Origin: Robertmurraya siralis
GTDB lineage: Bacteria > Bacillota > Bacilli > Bacillales > Cytobacillaceae
Length of the DNA stretch: 64,000 nt
Assembly (NCBI RefSeq): GCF_005502275.1
Contig: NZ_SWLZ01000012.1
Span: 59,080 to 123,079, forward strand
Reading direction: 5' to 3'
Part shown: in pieces, positions 7,954 to 18,089 of the stretch
Position numbering within the stretch: the first letter of the stretch is position 1
How the letters are laid out: each line of letters opens with the position of its first letter
The notes under the pieces: generated by a model
Databases searched by the model: none
What the model was told of the DNA's origin: nothing
The model's input: the letters and a program-made list of their open reading frames with translations, nothing else
Translations under genes and position numbers: made by a program

Positions 7954-8769
7954 CTACCTCATTTCTTTCAATTCTATAATTGAACAACCTTGTTCAAGAA
8001 GAATTTTTAACACCTTATCAGATTCAGTAAACGGAACTTTGACCTCAACAGTATTTTCTTCTATAAGCTTTTGGTCAATAAATGTCAACTCTTGTAAAAT
8101 GCTATTCTGTGGAACTTTTGCTTTGATAATGTTTAATTTCTCCTTTATTTCCACGAAAGAATCGGAAATGATTTTTCCTTTGTCAACCTCAATTATTCTT
8201 GGAGCAAGTTCGCTTATAAGAACTTGTTCATGTGTCGTTAAGATAATGGTTGTATTATTTGCAAAAGCCTGCAATAGCTTGATGACTTTAGATTGAGTTG
8301 TTTGATCCAACCCAGTCAGTGGCTCGTCTAATAATATCAAGTCAGGTTCCTTTAGCAACGCTTGGATAATTCCAACTTTCTGTTTTGTTCCTTTCGAGCA
8401 TTTTCTTAATGGTGTTTGGAGAAATTCTCCAATAGCAAAAACGTCTACATAGGACTCTATCTTCTTGTTAATCTTCTGTTCAAGTTTCCCGCTTATTTTT
8501 GCGATCAAATGTAAATAATCATTTATACTAAAACGAATATTCTCAGGGAAGTGCTCCGGTACATAACCGATATTCATCTCCGCCCGTTCGATATTTCCGT
8601 AAGAGGGCTCGTAGATTCCGCCTATTAGCTTTATCAAACTGCTCTTGCCAGAACCGTTAGTACCTTTAATTGCGATTGTCTCACCTTGACTGACGCATAA
8701 GGAAATATCTTGCAGAACTTTAACCCCAGCAATTTCCTTGCTCACCTTTCGCGCTTTAAAAATATCCAT
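7954..8769 (-). CDS. ABC transporter ATP-binding protein
   Basis: 271 residues from the ATG at 8769 (AGAGG upstream); the frame is open to 8940 but the extra 57 residues are not family-like. Walker A is GTNGSGKSS, the signature region reads KCSKGTKQKVGIIQALL (an unusual CSKGT in place of LSGGQ, as in several ABC-2 ATPases) and Walker B is DLILLDEPLTGLD. A C-terminal extension of about 60 residues follows the nucleotide-binding domain. It partners the permease at 7245-7949. Confidence 0.88.
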   Translation of the reverse strand: MDIFKARKVSKEIAGVKVLQDISLCVSQGETIAIKGTNGSGKSSLIKLIGGIYEPSYGNIERAEMNIGYVPEHFPENIRFSINDYLHLIAKISGKLEQKINKKIESYVDVFAIGEFLQTPLRKCSKGTKQKVGIIQALLKEPDLILLDEPLTGLDQTTQSKVIKLLQAFANNTTIILTTHEQVLISELAPRIIEVDKGKIISDSFVEIKEKLNIIKAKVPQNSILQELTFIDQKLIEENTVEVKVPFTESDKVLKILLEQGCSIIELKEMR

Positions 8770-8928
8770 ATAAAACCTCTGTTTTTCTTTTATTTTACCA
8801 CTTTGAATCGGGTTGCTATTAAGTAATTTATCATTTCCTCCGATTTGTTCATCCTCAATTTTCAGTAACACAACATTAATATGAGTGGGGGAAGTTTTGT
8901 ATAGAGCTAGATTTCTACATTTACTCAA

Positions 8929-8968
8929 AAAAAGGCCCATTGTTTATCTTTTGCAAAAAACAATAGGC
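8929..8968 (-). terminator. Rho-independent terminator
   Basis: On the minus strand CCTATTGTTT and AAACAATGGG form a stem followed by seven T. It ends the transcript of the DUF4317 gene. Confidence 0.7.
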
Positions 8969-8991
8969 GCTGGGTTTAGTTTATTTTTTAA

Positions 8992-10152
8992 TCATAATGT
9001 GATCGTTTCTAGTTTAAATCCTTCTAGGTGAATATCTTCTTCGATTTCGAGCAATAAGCATTTTTTTCCTTCAAACATAATGTATTTTACTTTCTTCATT
9101 TCTTTCGGATTAATGGCTAAATCAGCTACATGCGTGCTAATCCTGATTTTTTTCGGAACGAGATTTGTTGCTTTAAATTCGTGTTTTTCGTCCTCTATTA
9201 CATCCTTAAAGGCAAATTCTACTTTTTCTGCATCAACATCTTCCACACCACTAACAGTCAAAATTCGTTCAATATCTTTATAGTCGAGCTTGGGCTCTTC
9301 GTTTTCTTCGTTATCCTCGTTTTCTTGCACAACTCGGGCAATTTCTTCGTATACATTGGAAATCGTCCCCGTGTCCACTTCATCACCAATGACTTTTTGA
9401 ATAATGATTTCAAAGCTAGCTTTATCTTCTTCAGCAGTGATAATGTCCTCGCAATTCAGCACTTCTGCAATGAACCGATAATCTGGTTCATTCGCTTTTC
9501 CTGCACTATAAAGAATTCGATTTACATCTGCGGCGTTTTCATGAAAAACAGGGAACATAAAACCAGCCAAAGGTGCTGTTAAATTAATGATTGGATCAAG
9601 ATTTGTATTGGGCTTAAATTCTCTTTCAATATAGTCAAATGTTAACGCCTTTTTCGGTTGATCAGCCTTGTTAAAACTGCAAAAAATGAAAGAACTGGAA
9701 TATACTTCGTCATCCCCACCTGTTTCTGTGTCTTGATCACGTTTTTTGGTTGGTTTTTGATACTCCCCGCGGATAAAGGTAACTACCGTATCAAATTCAT
9801 ATACTTTCACAGCAAACATTTTTTCTACGATTTGAAGCATTTGCTGTTGCCAATCTTCCGATAAACTTGATTGTAATCCTTCAAGGAGAATTTTTTGTGT
9901 ACCGCCGAGCGAATCATGCTGAAATTTTAATTCAAACAGCTTAGAATCAAGTTGGCCAGTTAGAACTTTTTTGAAGTTTGCCAAAAATAACTCCTGTGCT
10001 TCTTTTTCAAGTATCTCAAAGGGTTGACTAATATGAGTATATATTTCTCCTGTCTCCTTTTTCACATAAACGTTGAAAATTTCTTGTATTTGCATATAGT
10101 TGTTCTTTAGTTTAAATTGCTTTCGGATATTAGCGATGTCATTTTTATTCAT
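8992..10152 (-). CDS. DUF4317 family protein
   Basis: 386 residues from the ATG at 10152 with GGGAG upstream; an in-frame start at 10194 lacks a ribosome binding site. The N-terminus MNKNDIANIRKQFKLKNNY and the acidic, soluble, non-membrane character match DUF4317 proteins common in Firmicutes. The region around residues 285-300 is very rich in Glu and Asn. No catalytic motif or transmembrane segment is seen. Function unknown; it is monocistronic with its own terminator. Confidence 0.75.
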   Translation of the reverse strand: MNKNDIANIRKQFKLKNNYMQIQEIFNVYVKKETGEIYTHISQPFEILEKEAQELFLANFKKVLTGQLDSKLFELKFQHDSLGGTQKILLEGLQSSLSEDWQQQMLQIVEKMFAVKVYEFDTVVTFIRGEYQKPTKKRDQDTETGGDDEVYSSSFIFCSFNKADQPKKALTFDYIEREFKPNTNLDPIINLTAPLAGFMFPVFHENAADVNRILYSAGKANEPDYRFIAEVLNCEDIITAEEDKASFEIIIQKVIGDEVDTGTISNVYEEIARVVQENEDNEENEEPKLDYKDIERILTVSGVEDVDAEKVEFAFKDVIEDEKHEFKATNLVPKKIRISTHVADLAINPKEMKKVKYIMFEGKKCLLLEIEEDIHLEGFKLETITL

Positions 10153-10241
10153 TTGTCTCAACTCCCATATCCGATTATACTTTGTTAAAAACATTTTTGT
10201 AATACTTGATTTTCATGGATGTAAGTTATCTGTTTATTGAA

Positions 10242-10549
10242 TTACTGAAATGATTTCCATTTCTCTTTTGAAATCACTTGCCATCCATTCGCTATAAGCC
10301 TCTCAATGTACGTTTCCCATTCTATCTCCTCTAATTCTATAGCGAGCGACCGTAGCGACACATATTTATGTGATAATTAATAGTGACCTTAACGACTTCG
10401 TACCCATTATGATATTGCGGATGAAAGCCTGGAACATCAACGATATCCCCGATCATCGGACGAAAATCTGATTGGTAGCTTTTTTGCAATACTTCATTTT
10501 TATGATTATTATTTAAAGATGAGACGAAAATAAGTAGGTTTATGTTCAT
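10242..10549 (-). pseudogene. Small unknown gene interrupted by a frameshift
   Basis: A frame starts at the ATG at 10549 behind GAAGGAGTGAGC and reads MNINLLIFVSSLNNN for 70 codons before a stop at 10337. Around 10345-10370 the coding signal jumps by one base: the other frame continues YVSLRSLAIELEEIEWETY and ends ISKEKWKSFQ with a stop at 10242. A single missing T after codon NY would restore one protein of about 100 residues. No known domain recognised. It follows helD by 20 bp on the same strand. The break may be a real mutation, a sequencing error or, less likely, programmed frameshifting. Confidence 0.6.
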
Positions 10550-10569
10550 GCTCACTCCTTCTTTTTGGT

Positions 10570-12912
10570 TCAATCCATTTCTCTTATGAGTTTTTCTTCC
10601 CGTGCTTTTTGCAACAAACGGCAAGGTTGTCCCACGCTGTATACAATTAATTTATGCATAGCTCTTGTGCAAGCCGTGTAAAAAGTACGGCTCAGACTTT
10701 CGTCGCCGTATACTTCCTCTGAAGCATCATAAATAATAACAGCATCAAATTCAATTCCTTTTGACAAATACGTTGGGATGACAACGATGCCTCCCTCATA
10801 TTCGAGAGAATTGCTTTTCAAAAGTTTCATATCTTCGATCATGGATAGCCCTTCATAGGCATGTCTACTTTCCGCGGCAGATTTACATATGATGGCAATG
10901 CTATTAAAATTACGATTACGCAAATCGCTAATTTTGTCAGCAATAGAACGATGAAGCTCATTATGGTTTGATACTTGTTTTAATACAGGTATCTCGCCCT
11001 CGCGATCAAAGGGAATAATTTGGTCACCATTTGAAAGAAGTGATCGTGTAAATTCAATAATCGGTTTTGTTGAACGGTAACTCCTACTTATATTAAATAT
11101 TTTTGTTTCATCTTGACCGTAAAGATTCGTCAGTTGTGTAAAGTCGATCATCTCCCGTGCGTGAGCAAAGATTGCTTGGTTAAAATCACCGAGGACGGTC
11201 ATTTTAGCATTCGGGAATAGATGTTTTAAAAATTCAAACTGAAATGGGGAATAATCTTGTGCCTCATCAACAACGATATGTTTAATCGTGCTGTTACTCT
11301 GAAAACCTTGAATCAGCTCCTTTAATAATAAATATGGGGTTGCATCTTCGTAATAGAGCCTATCTTGCTCCAGCATGTTTACTGTCAATTGGGAAATGTC
11401 AGCCCAATTTGCCGGCATTTCTTCGCCAATCCACTTTTTCACCTTTTCCGAATCAGTAAAAAATTGTTTATATAACTCTTTGAAATGAATAAAGCGCAAA
11501 GTCTTTACTTGTTTTCGTAACGGTTTTAATTTCTGGTGAACGATTAAACGGGCAAGTGCTTTCGGTTCCATTTCATACTCAGCTAATCTTTCCCGTGTAA
11601 AGCCTCGTTTTTCTGCTAAAATTCGATGTGCGCGATGGTATGCATCATTACTTAGTAATTCTATTTCCTCCTCTACCCACAATTTATCCCGTTCTTTTTT
11701 TTCAATTTTTTTAAGCTCCATTATGAGCCAGTCCTTGACCTTTTCAAGTCGTTGATGAAATCGCAGTGAGCCATTATGGTTATAAAATTGTTCGGCGATT
11801 TGGGATGAAGTGATGATTGACTTTCCTCTAAAGAGCAGATCATTGAACTGCATACCAGAAAATGCTAATGACTGTTGGTATCGATGTAATGCTTTGAAAA
11901 AAGTAGTAGTAGCTTTGAATTGAATATTCGCGATTCTTAAACTGTAAAATGAAGAATTCTTTTGTGTCAAAACATATTCCAATTGATCAAAAGGGGTTTC
12001 GAGTTGCGATTCTTTCTTTAAGCGGTACTGTAAATATTCCTGAAACGTTACTTGCTGCATATTTTCTTCGCCGAGTTCAGGAAGCACATTGGAAACATAG
12101 CTATTAAACATTTTATTGGGAGAAAAAAGAATAATTTGATCGGCAAGAAGATGACCGCGATATTTATAAAGCAAATAGGCAATTCTTTGCATAGCTGCCG
12201 ATGTCTTCCCACTCCCTGCAGCTCCATGTACAATAAGAAGTCTTCCCTTATCGTAACGGATAATTTTGTTTTGATCCTGTTGAATCGTTGCAACGATATT
12301 GTGCATTTTTTTATTGCTTTCTTTACCAAGTACTTCCTGTAATATCTCGTCTCCAATCGTAATGCTTGTGTCAAACATTGAGTGAAGAAGACCATCACGA
12401 ATAAGATATTGCCACTTTTTTTCTAGTTTTCCTTGAACTATCCCACCTGGAGTCGTGTACTTAGCTGGACCGGGTTGATAATCATAATAAACACTTGACA
12501 CCGGAGCTCTCCAATCATAGATGAGAAAGTTTTCTCCGCTAGCATCCCGAAGAGTAGAAATTCCGATATAAATTTGTTCTGGTACTGAAGTATCTTCTTC
12601 CAAAAAATCGATCCGTCCAAAATAAGGTACGTCCTGCATACGTTGCAATGTCGAGAGACGCTTTGATGCATGTCTGTGTGTGCCCTGACTAACGGATAAC
12701 GCTTGCACCTCTTGTCTCAAACCAATGATCGTTTCAAGATAGTCATCAAAGGTATCCGTATTTACTTTCACTTCATCCCAGAAGTGTTTACGAATTTGTA
12801 TGACTTCATTTTTCCGGCGTGACGTTTCATCTTCCAATCTGTTTATCTCCTCTGAGATGATTTTCATTACGTTGGTTAATCGTTGTTGCTCCGCCTCGAA
12901 ATTAGAATTCAT
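10570..12912 (-). CDS. helD: RNA polymerase recycling helicase-like protein HelD
   Basis: 780 residues from the ATG at 12912 behind TAGGAGTG. The N-terminal about 60 residues are a Glu/Arg-rich coiled coil (the arm that enters RNA polymerase in known HelD structures). Walker A is VHGAAGSGKTSAAMQR near residue 230, Walker B is HIVVDEAQDYSPFQFEFLKH, and later UvrD-like motifs include LGDFNQAIFAH, ISRSYRSTKPI and the C-terminal YTACTRAMHKLIVYS. Length is usual for Bacillus HelD. By family it removes stalled or idle RNA polymerase from DNA using ATP. Confidence 0.92.
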   Translation of the reverse strand: MNSNFEAEQQRLTNVMKIISEEINRLEDETSRRKNEVIQIRKHFWDEVKVNTDTFDDYLETIIGLRQEVQALSVSQGTHRHASKRLSTLQRMQDVPYFGRIDFLEEDTSVPEQIYIGISTLRDASGENFLIYDWRAPVSSVYYDYQPGPAKYTTPGGIVQGKLEKKWQYLIRDGLLHSMFDTSITIGDEILQEVLGKESNKKMHNIVATIQQDQNKIIRYDKGRLLIVHGAAGSGKTSAAMQRIAYLLYKYRGHLLADQIILFSPNKMFNSYVSNVLPELGEENMQQVTFQEYLQYRLKKESQLETPFDQLEYVLTQKNSSFYSLRIANIQFKATTTFFKALHRYQQSLAFSGMQFNDLLFRGKSIITSSQIAEQFYNHNGSLRFHQRLEKVKDWLIMELKKIEKKERDKLWVEEEIELLSNDAYHRAHRILAEKRGFTRERLAEYEMEPKALARLIVHQKLKPLRKQVKTLRFIHFKELYKQFFTDSEKVKKWIGEEMPANWADISQLTVNMLEQDRLYYEDATPYLLLKELIQGFQSNSTIKHIVVDEAQDYSPFQFEFLKHLFPNAKMTVLGDFNQAIFAHAREMIDFTQLTNLYGQDETKIFNISRSYRSTKPIIEFTRSLLSNGDQIIPFDREGEIPVLKQVSNHNELHRSIADKISDLRNRNFNSIAIICKSAAESRHAYEGLSMIEDMKLLKSNSLEYEGGIVVIPTYLSKGIEFDAVIIYDASEEVYGDESLSRTFYTACTRAMHKLIVYSVGQPCRLLQKAREEKLIREMD

Positions 12913-13068
12913 AAAAAACACTCCTAAAAAAGTTTTTAAAAGGGTTGACGAATAAATCGCCTGCGTTGTATAATTAAGTTAGGGTAGTATTGTTACTTTT
13001 AAATTATACAATGAGTATCTATATAAATTTATCATAATCACGTATTTTTTTCAATGATTTTTTGATGC

Positions 13069-13112
13069 AAAAAGAGTAGAATTTGAGCAACGTCAAATTC
13101 TACTCTTTTTTA
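13069..13112. terminator. Bidirectional hairpin terminator
   Basis: A perfect 16-bp stem (AAAGAGTAGAATTTGA and its complement) around a 6-base loop with T-rich ends on both strands, after the nucleotidyltransferase gene. Confidence 0.8.
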
Positions 13113-13124
13113 TTTATTATAGTA

Positions 13125-13943
13125 CTAATCCGTATCATTCGTTTTATTGGCTTCATTAAAGAAATTCTCACAAAGCCACTGACCTTCTTCGCTAAATAAT
13201 TTTATGCAGATGTTTCGATCTATCGAAGCACCCGCAGCCCAATTTAGAATCGTTCTCACATTTGCTTCTTTCATAGGAAAATGGTGGATAAACACTTCTG
13301 ATTGCTCATTTAGTCTTGTTGACCATATTTGCGAACGTGCCATGACCGTTGAATAATACGTACGGATGAGTTTACGGGCAAATCCTTGTGTGATGCTTTT
13401 AAATTCTTCATCTGAAGCTATACTTATTCTTCTCATAGTCCGTTGCAAAACATCGCAAATATCTCCATTGAAGCTTATCGCTATTTCCGGTGTTAGTTTA
13501 TAAGGACCAAATCGCGGTCTTAAATCTTCTCCGTATAGACAAACACATAATTCTTTAAGAAATGCCTGCTCATAATAATTTGCCGGATCCATTATATAAT
13601 CGTAATATCCGACAGCAATGCCGACTTCACGAAACAGTAAATTAGCTTTGTATGACAATTGTTCAGCAAGAAGTTTTAAATGGCTCGACTGATCAGAACT
13701 CAGTTGTTCCTGATAAACCGCAAGAAGATCCAAGTCTGACTTACATTGGATAGCATCTCCTCTTGCAACACTGCCATAAACATATACACTGTGCAAATTT
13801 CTTGAAAAACTGTTTTTAAGTTTTTCTACCGACTCTCTAATAAAAGGCATATAGACGTCATCAATTAATTTCAAGTTAACGTCACTAACGATAAACCCTT
13901 CATCATCAAGGCCGTCACCTGTTTTTAACCTCCTCCTTTTCAA
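13125..13943 (-). CDS. Nucleotidyltransferase-domain protein (aminoglycoside adenylyltransferase-like)
   Basis: 272 residues from a TTG start after GAGGAGGTGAG. The polymerase-beta-like motif YVYGSVARGDAIQCKSDLDL near residues 52-72 has the GS and DxD residues that bind Mg-ATP. A helical C-terminal domain of about 130 residues follows. The family includes ANT-type aminoglycoside-modifying enzymes but also proteins of unknown target, so resistance cannot be claimed. It lies 87 bp after the PBP operon on the same strand. Confidence 0.75.
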   Translation of the reverse strand: MKRRRLKTGDGLDDEGFIVSDVNLKLIDDVYMPFIRESVEKLKNSFSRNLHSVYVYGSVARGDAIQCKSDLDLLAVYQEQLSSDQSSHLKLLAEQLSYKANLLFREVGIAVGYYDYIMDPANYYEQAFLKELCVCLYGEDLRPRFGPYKLTPEIAISFNGDICDVLQRTMRRISIASDEEFKSITQGFARKLIRTYYSTVMARSQIWSTRLNEQSEVFIHHFPMKEANVRTILNWAAGASIDRNICIKLFSEEGQWLCENFFNEANKTNDTD

Positions 13944-14030
13944 TCGCTCACCTCCTCATTATATAGCTGCCAAAAATCGTTACCATTCGTTCCTTTACAT
14001 CTCTTCTAATCAAATTGTTCACTACCGTCA

Positions 14031-16034
14031 TTATGGAAGCAATTGAAAAATAGGTTTTACTTTTTTACCAACGTAACTGCTCCCCCCTCGTTGTTTCACA
14101 TCTTCAATCATCATCGCAATCAAAAGATCTTGTTTGTCATGATCATAGGCAACAAACCAGCCGTTTTCAGTACCTTGTGTGTCGCTTTTGCTGGCTTTGA
14201 TTTCGGCTGTACCGGACTTTCCGGCAATTGTTCTTGTAGGAATATAGACACCATGACCAGTGCCATTAGGGTCTTTCACAACATCAAGGAGATATGAATC
14301 AATCCGTTCAACTGTTTCATGGTCAATAAGGTTGTTTTTCCATATCTTTCGTTCTTCCTCTTTTAATAAGAGTGGATAAAGCATATCTCCATCATTGAGG
14401 AAGGGTGTGTATGTCATCGCTAAATGAATAGGGCTCATCAAAATTTCCCCTTGACCATAGGCGGAATCGGCTAATTGAACTTCTGTATTGATCCCAGCAT
14501 TGGATAGTTGAGAAGGAGCCATGGTGAATGGCAAATTCAGCTCCTCATTAAAGCCGAATTCTGTTATCGCATTAACAAATCTTTCAATTCCCAATTCAAT
14601 TGCTTCTTGAGCAAAATAAATATTGTCTGAATAGACAATAGCATCTCTTAAATTAACTGTAGACTTATTTTTCACTCGGGTCACGTAATATCCACCCCAA
14701 GACTCATCCTTCGACCAACGAAGACCGTTAATTTGCTTTCTTTCATTTGGCTCTATCGTTCCTAACTTTAAGCCAGCGGCTGCAGTAATTGTTTTGAAAA
14801 CAGAACCGGGGGCGCTTCGGTTAAGAAAACGATTAAAGAACGGATTTTTTGGATTTTGATTCCATTCTTCCCACTGTTTTGTTGATAAGCCACGGACAAA
14901 TGCGTTTGGATCAAATGCTGGAGTGCTCACTAACGCAAGAAGAGCACCCGTTTTTGGAGCAACCGCGACAGATGTTCCCGCATCTCCCTCGAGTTGTTGA
15001 TAAATTTCATACTGTAAGTTCGCGTCAAGTGCAAGCTGAAGAGTTTCTCCATCAACAGCATCTGTTTGCGCCAATGTTTCTTTTAGGTTGCCATCCTTAT
15101 CACGGATATAGATATGGACTCCATTCTTTCCTCTTAATTTATTTTCATAAATGCTCTCTAATCCTGTGTTACCAATAATATCACCAGCGGAATAGCCTTG
15201 CTTCTCTAACTCTTGTAGTTGTTCCGCGCTGATTTCTCGAACATAGCCAATTAAATGAGCGGTGGCAGGACCAAAAGGATACGTTCGAACCGTTTCTTCT
15301 TGGATCATCACACCTGGTATTTTTAAAAAAGGCTCGATATCCTTTTGACCGTAAGGAAGCGTTACTATCGGAACAAACAATTCTGGCTTAACCCAGTCAG
15401 CGCTTAATTTTTGTTTTATCTCGTCAGGTGTTATTGCTAACAGGTCAGCCAATGCTTCAATCGAAGTCTCTTCTTGATCTGAAAGCTTTTCTGGCACTAT
15501 TCCCACTACATAAGCTGGTGCATTGATCGCAAGACCACTGCCGTGTCGATCATAAATCTCTCCTCTTGTCGCCTTAAGCGTCCTCACTCCTACTGTATCC
15601 CCCTCCTCCATCGGTGGAAAAATAAGAGAGGGCTCCCAATTAACAAACCACTGTTGTTTTTCATTACTTTTTTCTTTTACCAACTGGGCTTGGTGATCAA
15701 ATTCAATCGGCCCAGCATTTGTGGTCATACGGACCGTATATTTCAATGTTATTGCCCCTCCTTTCGTTTCTTCCGTGTCCGTATAACGCCCAGTAATCTT
15801 TAATTGTTTCACTTCAATTCCGTTATAGATCTTCTCATACCTTTCCACAAATTGTTGTTCTGACATTCTTTCTTTCGCATTCCCGGATAAATGCTGATAC
15901 ATTTCAGCAAAATTCATTTCTTCCCAGCTTTCAAGATACATGGAAAAGCTGTCCTCAGGACTTAACTTTTTTGAACAGCCACCGGCCATGAACATGAGGA
16001 AGAAAGTGAGCATCCATAAAGTAATTCGTTTCAT
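14031..16034 (-). CDS. pbpC: Class B penicillin-binding lipoprotein with MecA-type N-terminal domain (PbpC/PBP3-like)
   Basis: 667 residues from the ATG at 16034 (GGAG 9 bp upstream). Lipobox FMAGGC with Cys20. Residues about 27-140 resemble the NTF2-like MecA_N domain, then a PBP dimer domain (RGEIYDRHG near 160) and the transpeptidase with SVFK (Ser411, Lys414), SDN (469-471) and KSG (606-608). The enzyme cross-links peptidoglycan on the outer face of the membrane. It is the third gene after the beta-lactamase and a second PBP, with gaps of only 15 and 24 bp, so it should be induced by BlaR1/BlaI. By architecture it belongs with PBP3 of Bacillus and PBP2a of staphylococci, which bind beta-lactams poorly. 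Confidence 0.9.
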   Translation of the reverse strand: MKRITLWMLTFFLMFMAGGCSKKLSPEDSFSMYLESWEEMNFAEMYQHLSGNAKERMSEQQFVERYEKIYNGIEVKQLKITGRYTDTEETKGGAITLKYTVRMTTNAGPIEFDHQAQLVKEKSNEKQQWFVNWEPSLIFPPMEEGDTVGVRTLKATRGEIYDRHGSGLAINAPAYVVGIVPEKLSDQEETSIEALADLLAITPDEIKQKLSADWVKPELFVPIVTLPYGQKDIEPFLKIPGVMIQEETVRTYPFGPATAHLIGYVREISAEQLQELEKQGYSAGDIIGNTGLESIYENKLRGKNGVHIYIRDKDGNLKETLAQTDAVDGETLQLALDANLQYEIYQQLEGDAGTSVAVAPKTGALLALVSTPAFDPNAFVRGLSTKQWEEWNQNPKNPFFNRFLNRSAPGSVFKTITAAAGLKLGTIEPNERKQINGLRWSKDESWGGYYVTRVKNKSTVNLRDAIVYSDNIYFAQEAIELGIERFVNAITEFGFNEELNLPFTMAPSQLSNAGINTEVQLADSAYGQGEILMSPIHLAMTYTPFLNDGDMLYPLLLKEEERKIWKNNLIDHETVERIDSYLLDVVKDPNGTGHGVYIPTRTIAGKSGTAEIKASKSDTQGTENGWFVAYDHDKQDLLIAMMIEDVKQRGGSSYVGKKVKPIFQLLP

Positions 16035-16067
16035 CTTTTTCAACTCCTGCTTATAACTGCGATTGTA

Positions 16068-18074
16068 TTATTCATTAAAAAACACCCTGAAGATTCTTTG
16101 ACTAATCGTGTTAGCCGTACTGTGTGGGGCAGCATAACCATCTTTGTATGCGTGCGGAACGATGACGGCGAGCGCAATTTCTGGCTGATCAAATGGGGCA
16201 TATCCGACAAAAGATTGATTCCATGTTTTCACACCATTTTTGAACGATTCCGCTGTTCCTGTTTTTCCTGCAGCATTATATGGCTCGTTGAGAAAAAATT
16301 TTCTAGCGGTTCCTTGTGTTCCATGAGTTACCTGCCAAAGTCCCTGCTGCACCCGTTCGATGTATTTATCCTCCATTTCAATCCGGTTTAAGACAACTGG
16401 ATGAATTTTTTCAACAACATTTCCTAAAGTTTCGTTTTCTATTTGTTGTTCTCTTATTTCTTGAACAAGTAACGGCTTCATCCGATAACCACCATTTGCT
16501 ATGGTTGAAATATATTGGGCTATTTGCATTGGTGTATAAGTGTCTAACTGTCCAATCGCAATTTGAAAAAAAGTACTTTGATTCGTGCCTTTAATTCCAG
16601 CAGTTTCATTTGAAAAGCCGATTCCAGTAGGAACACCTAAGCCAAATTGATTAAAGTAAAAGCGGATCATCTCAATTTTTTCAGGATCAAATGTTAACGG
16701 TCCATTTTTGACATACTTGCCATTCATCATTTCGATTGCTGTCAGCCACATATACACATTCGAGGAACGTTCTAGCGCTTTTAAATCATTAACTCGATTC
16801 ATTACCGTATAGGACGAAAAAGTACCAGAACCTTTAATATGCAAAACTTCATCCAAGATCGTTTCTCCTATTTTTCGTACACCTGTTTGATAACCTGCAA
16901 GCAACGTTGCTGGTTTTACCACAGAACCTTGTTCAAAGGCATAAGTAAATGTGCCAGGCGTATAATCATAAAACTTCTTTGACTCTCGGTCATACACTTT
17001 TCCAGACATAGCAAGAATATAGCCAGTTTTTGGTTCCATTGCCACAACAAATGCTGTATCAAGAGTTTCTGTATGGGACTGTCGTATTGCCTTTAAGAGC
17101 TCCTCTTCCATAATGTTCTCGACTTGTTTTTGAAATTCCATATCAATGGTAAGGACAATGTCCTTACCAGGTGCTCCCTCGGCGACGATCTCCTTATCTA
17201 TCACTTTTCCACTTTGAGCAGATGTAATCTTCATTTGACGTTTATTGCCCTGTAACACTTGATCATAAAGCTCTTCTAAATAGCTTTTTCCAACCCGATC
17301 ATTGAGATTAAACCCCATTGCTTTATATTGTTCTGCCTTTTCTGCTGGAAGACCCTCATCTGTCGTCGTCACTTCACCTATCATATTCCAAAATGTATCT
17401 CCATAGGTGCTTTCTCTTTTCCAATCTGTTGTTACATCTACACCAGGTAAACGAGCTAAATTTTCACTTACTCTAGCAAACTCTTCGTCAGATACATTTT
17501 CATTTTTAATGATTGCAGGTGTTAAAGCGATGGCACTTGAAAGCTTTCGATAAATAGCTGCCGTATTGCCCTCAACGCTTTTTAAATCATTTGCAGTAAT
17601 TCTCTCAAGTTTTTTGTTGTAAATTTCCTTATCCGTAAGGTCACCATTTTTCCAAGCTTGCCATTCTTCTGCAGTTACAAGCTGTTCCCCATTTTCATTT
17701 TCTAGCAACCAAATATCTTTCAATTCCCGAGTACGGACTTTATCAATATCCTTTTGATTCATCTTGATCATTGCAGATAGTTCCTTGGCCAAATCCAATA
17801 GTTCAGTTGGTTGTGGATGCTTTGGGGGCGTGAAGGTGATCGCTTGTTCAGGTGTATTATAAACAATTAAACGCTGATTCCGATCGTATATTTTTCCTCG
17901 TGGAACCTCATATTGAACAATAGTCGATTCTTGTTTTTCTAATTCATGAAGATACGCTTCCCCGTTCACAATTTGTACAACGCCAAGACGAATAATTAAT
18001 ATGGAGAAGAGAACAAAAACAACAAAAAACAAAATATTCATCCTCTTCACAGGTTTATTTCTCTTTTTATTCAA
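16068..18074 (-). CDS. Class B penicillin-binding protein (PbpA/PbpH-like transpeptidase)
   Basis: 668 residues from a TTG start 8 bp after GAGG. One membrane anchor (residues about 13-35), dimerisation domain with PRGKIYDRN near 58, and transpeptidase motifs SVVK (Ser384, Lys387), SSN (437-439) and KTG (604-606), all intact. PbpA/PbpH relatives build the lateral wall. Here the gene sits directly after the beta-lactamase, 15 bp from its stop, and 24 bp before pbpC. Being a second copy inside a BlaI-controlled operon, it may be a drug-inducible substitute for a housekeeping PBP; whether the genome also has a separate pbpA cannot be seen. Confidence 0.88.
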   Translation of the reverse strand: MNKKRNKPVKRMNILFFVVFVLFSILIIRLGVVQIVNGEAYLHELEKQESTIVQYEVPRGKIYDRNQRLIVYNTPEQAITFTPPKHPQPTELLDLAKELSAMIKMNQKDIDKVRTRELKDIWLLENENGEQLVTAEEWQAWKNGDLTDKEIYNKKLERITANDLKSVEGNTAAIYRKLSSAIALTPAIIKNENVSDEEFARVSENLARLPGVDVTTDWKRESTYGDTFWNMIGEVTTTDEGLPAEKAEQYKAMGFNLNDRVGKSYLEELYDQVLQGNKRQMKITSAQSGKVIDKEIVAEGAPGKDIVLTIDMEFQKQVENIMEEELLKAIRQSHTETLDTAFVVAMEPKTGYILAMSGKVYDRESKKFYDYTPGTFTYAFEQGSVVKPATLLAGYQTGVRKIGETILDEVLHIKGSGTFSSYTVMNRVNDLKALERSSNVYMWLTAIEMMNGKYVKNGPLTFDPEKIEMIRFYFNQFGLGVPTGIGFSNETAGIKGTNQSTFFQIAIGQLDTYTPMQIAQYISTIANGGYRMKPLLVQEIREQQIENETLGNVVEKIHPVVLNRIEMEDKYIERVQQGLWQVTHGTQGTARKFFLNEPYNAAGKTGTAESFKNGVKTWNQSFVGYAPFDQPEIALAVIVPHAYKDGYAAPHSTANTISQRIFRVFFNE

Positions 18075-18089
18075 GTGACAAACCTCTTT

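Noticed and set aside
13125..13943. Calling the nucleotidyltransferase an aminoglycoside resistance gene
   Set aside because: Only the generic GS...DxD motif is visible; the substrate is not readable from sequence.
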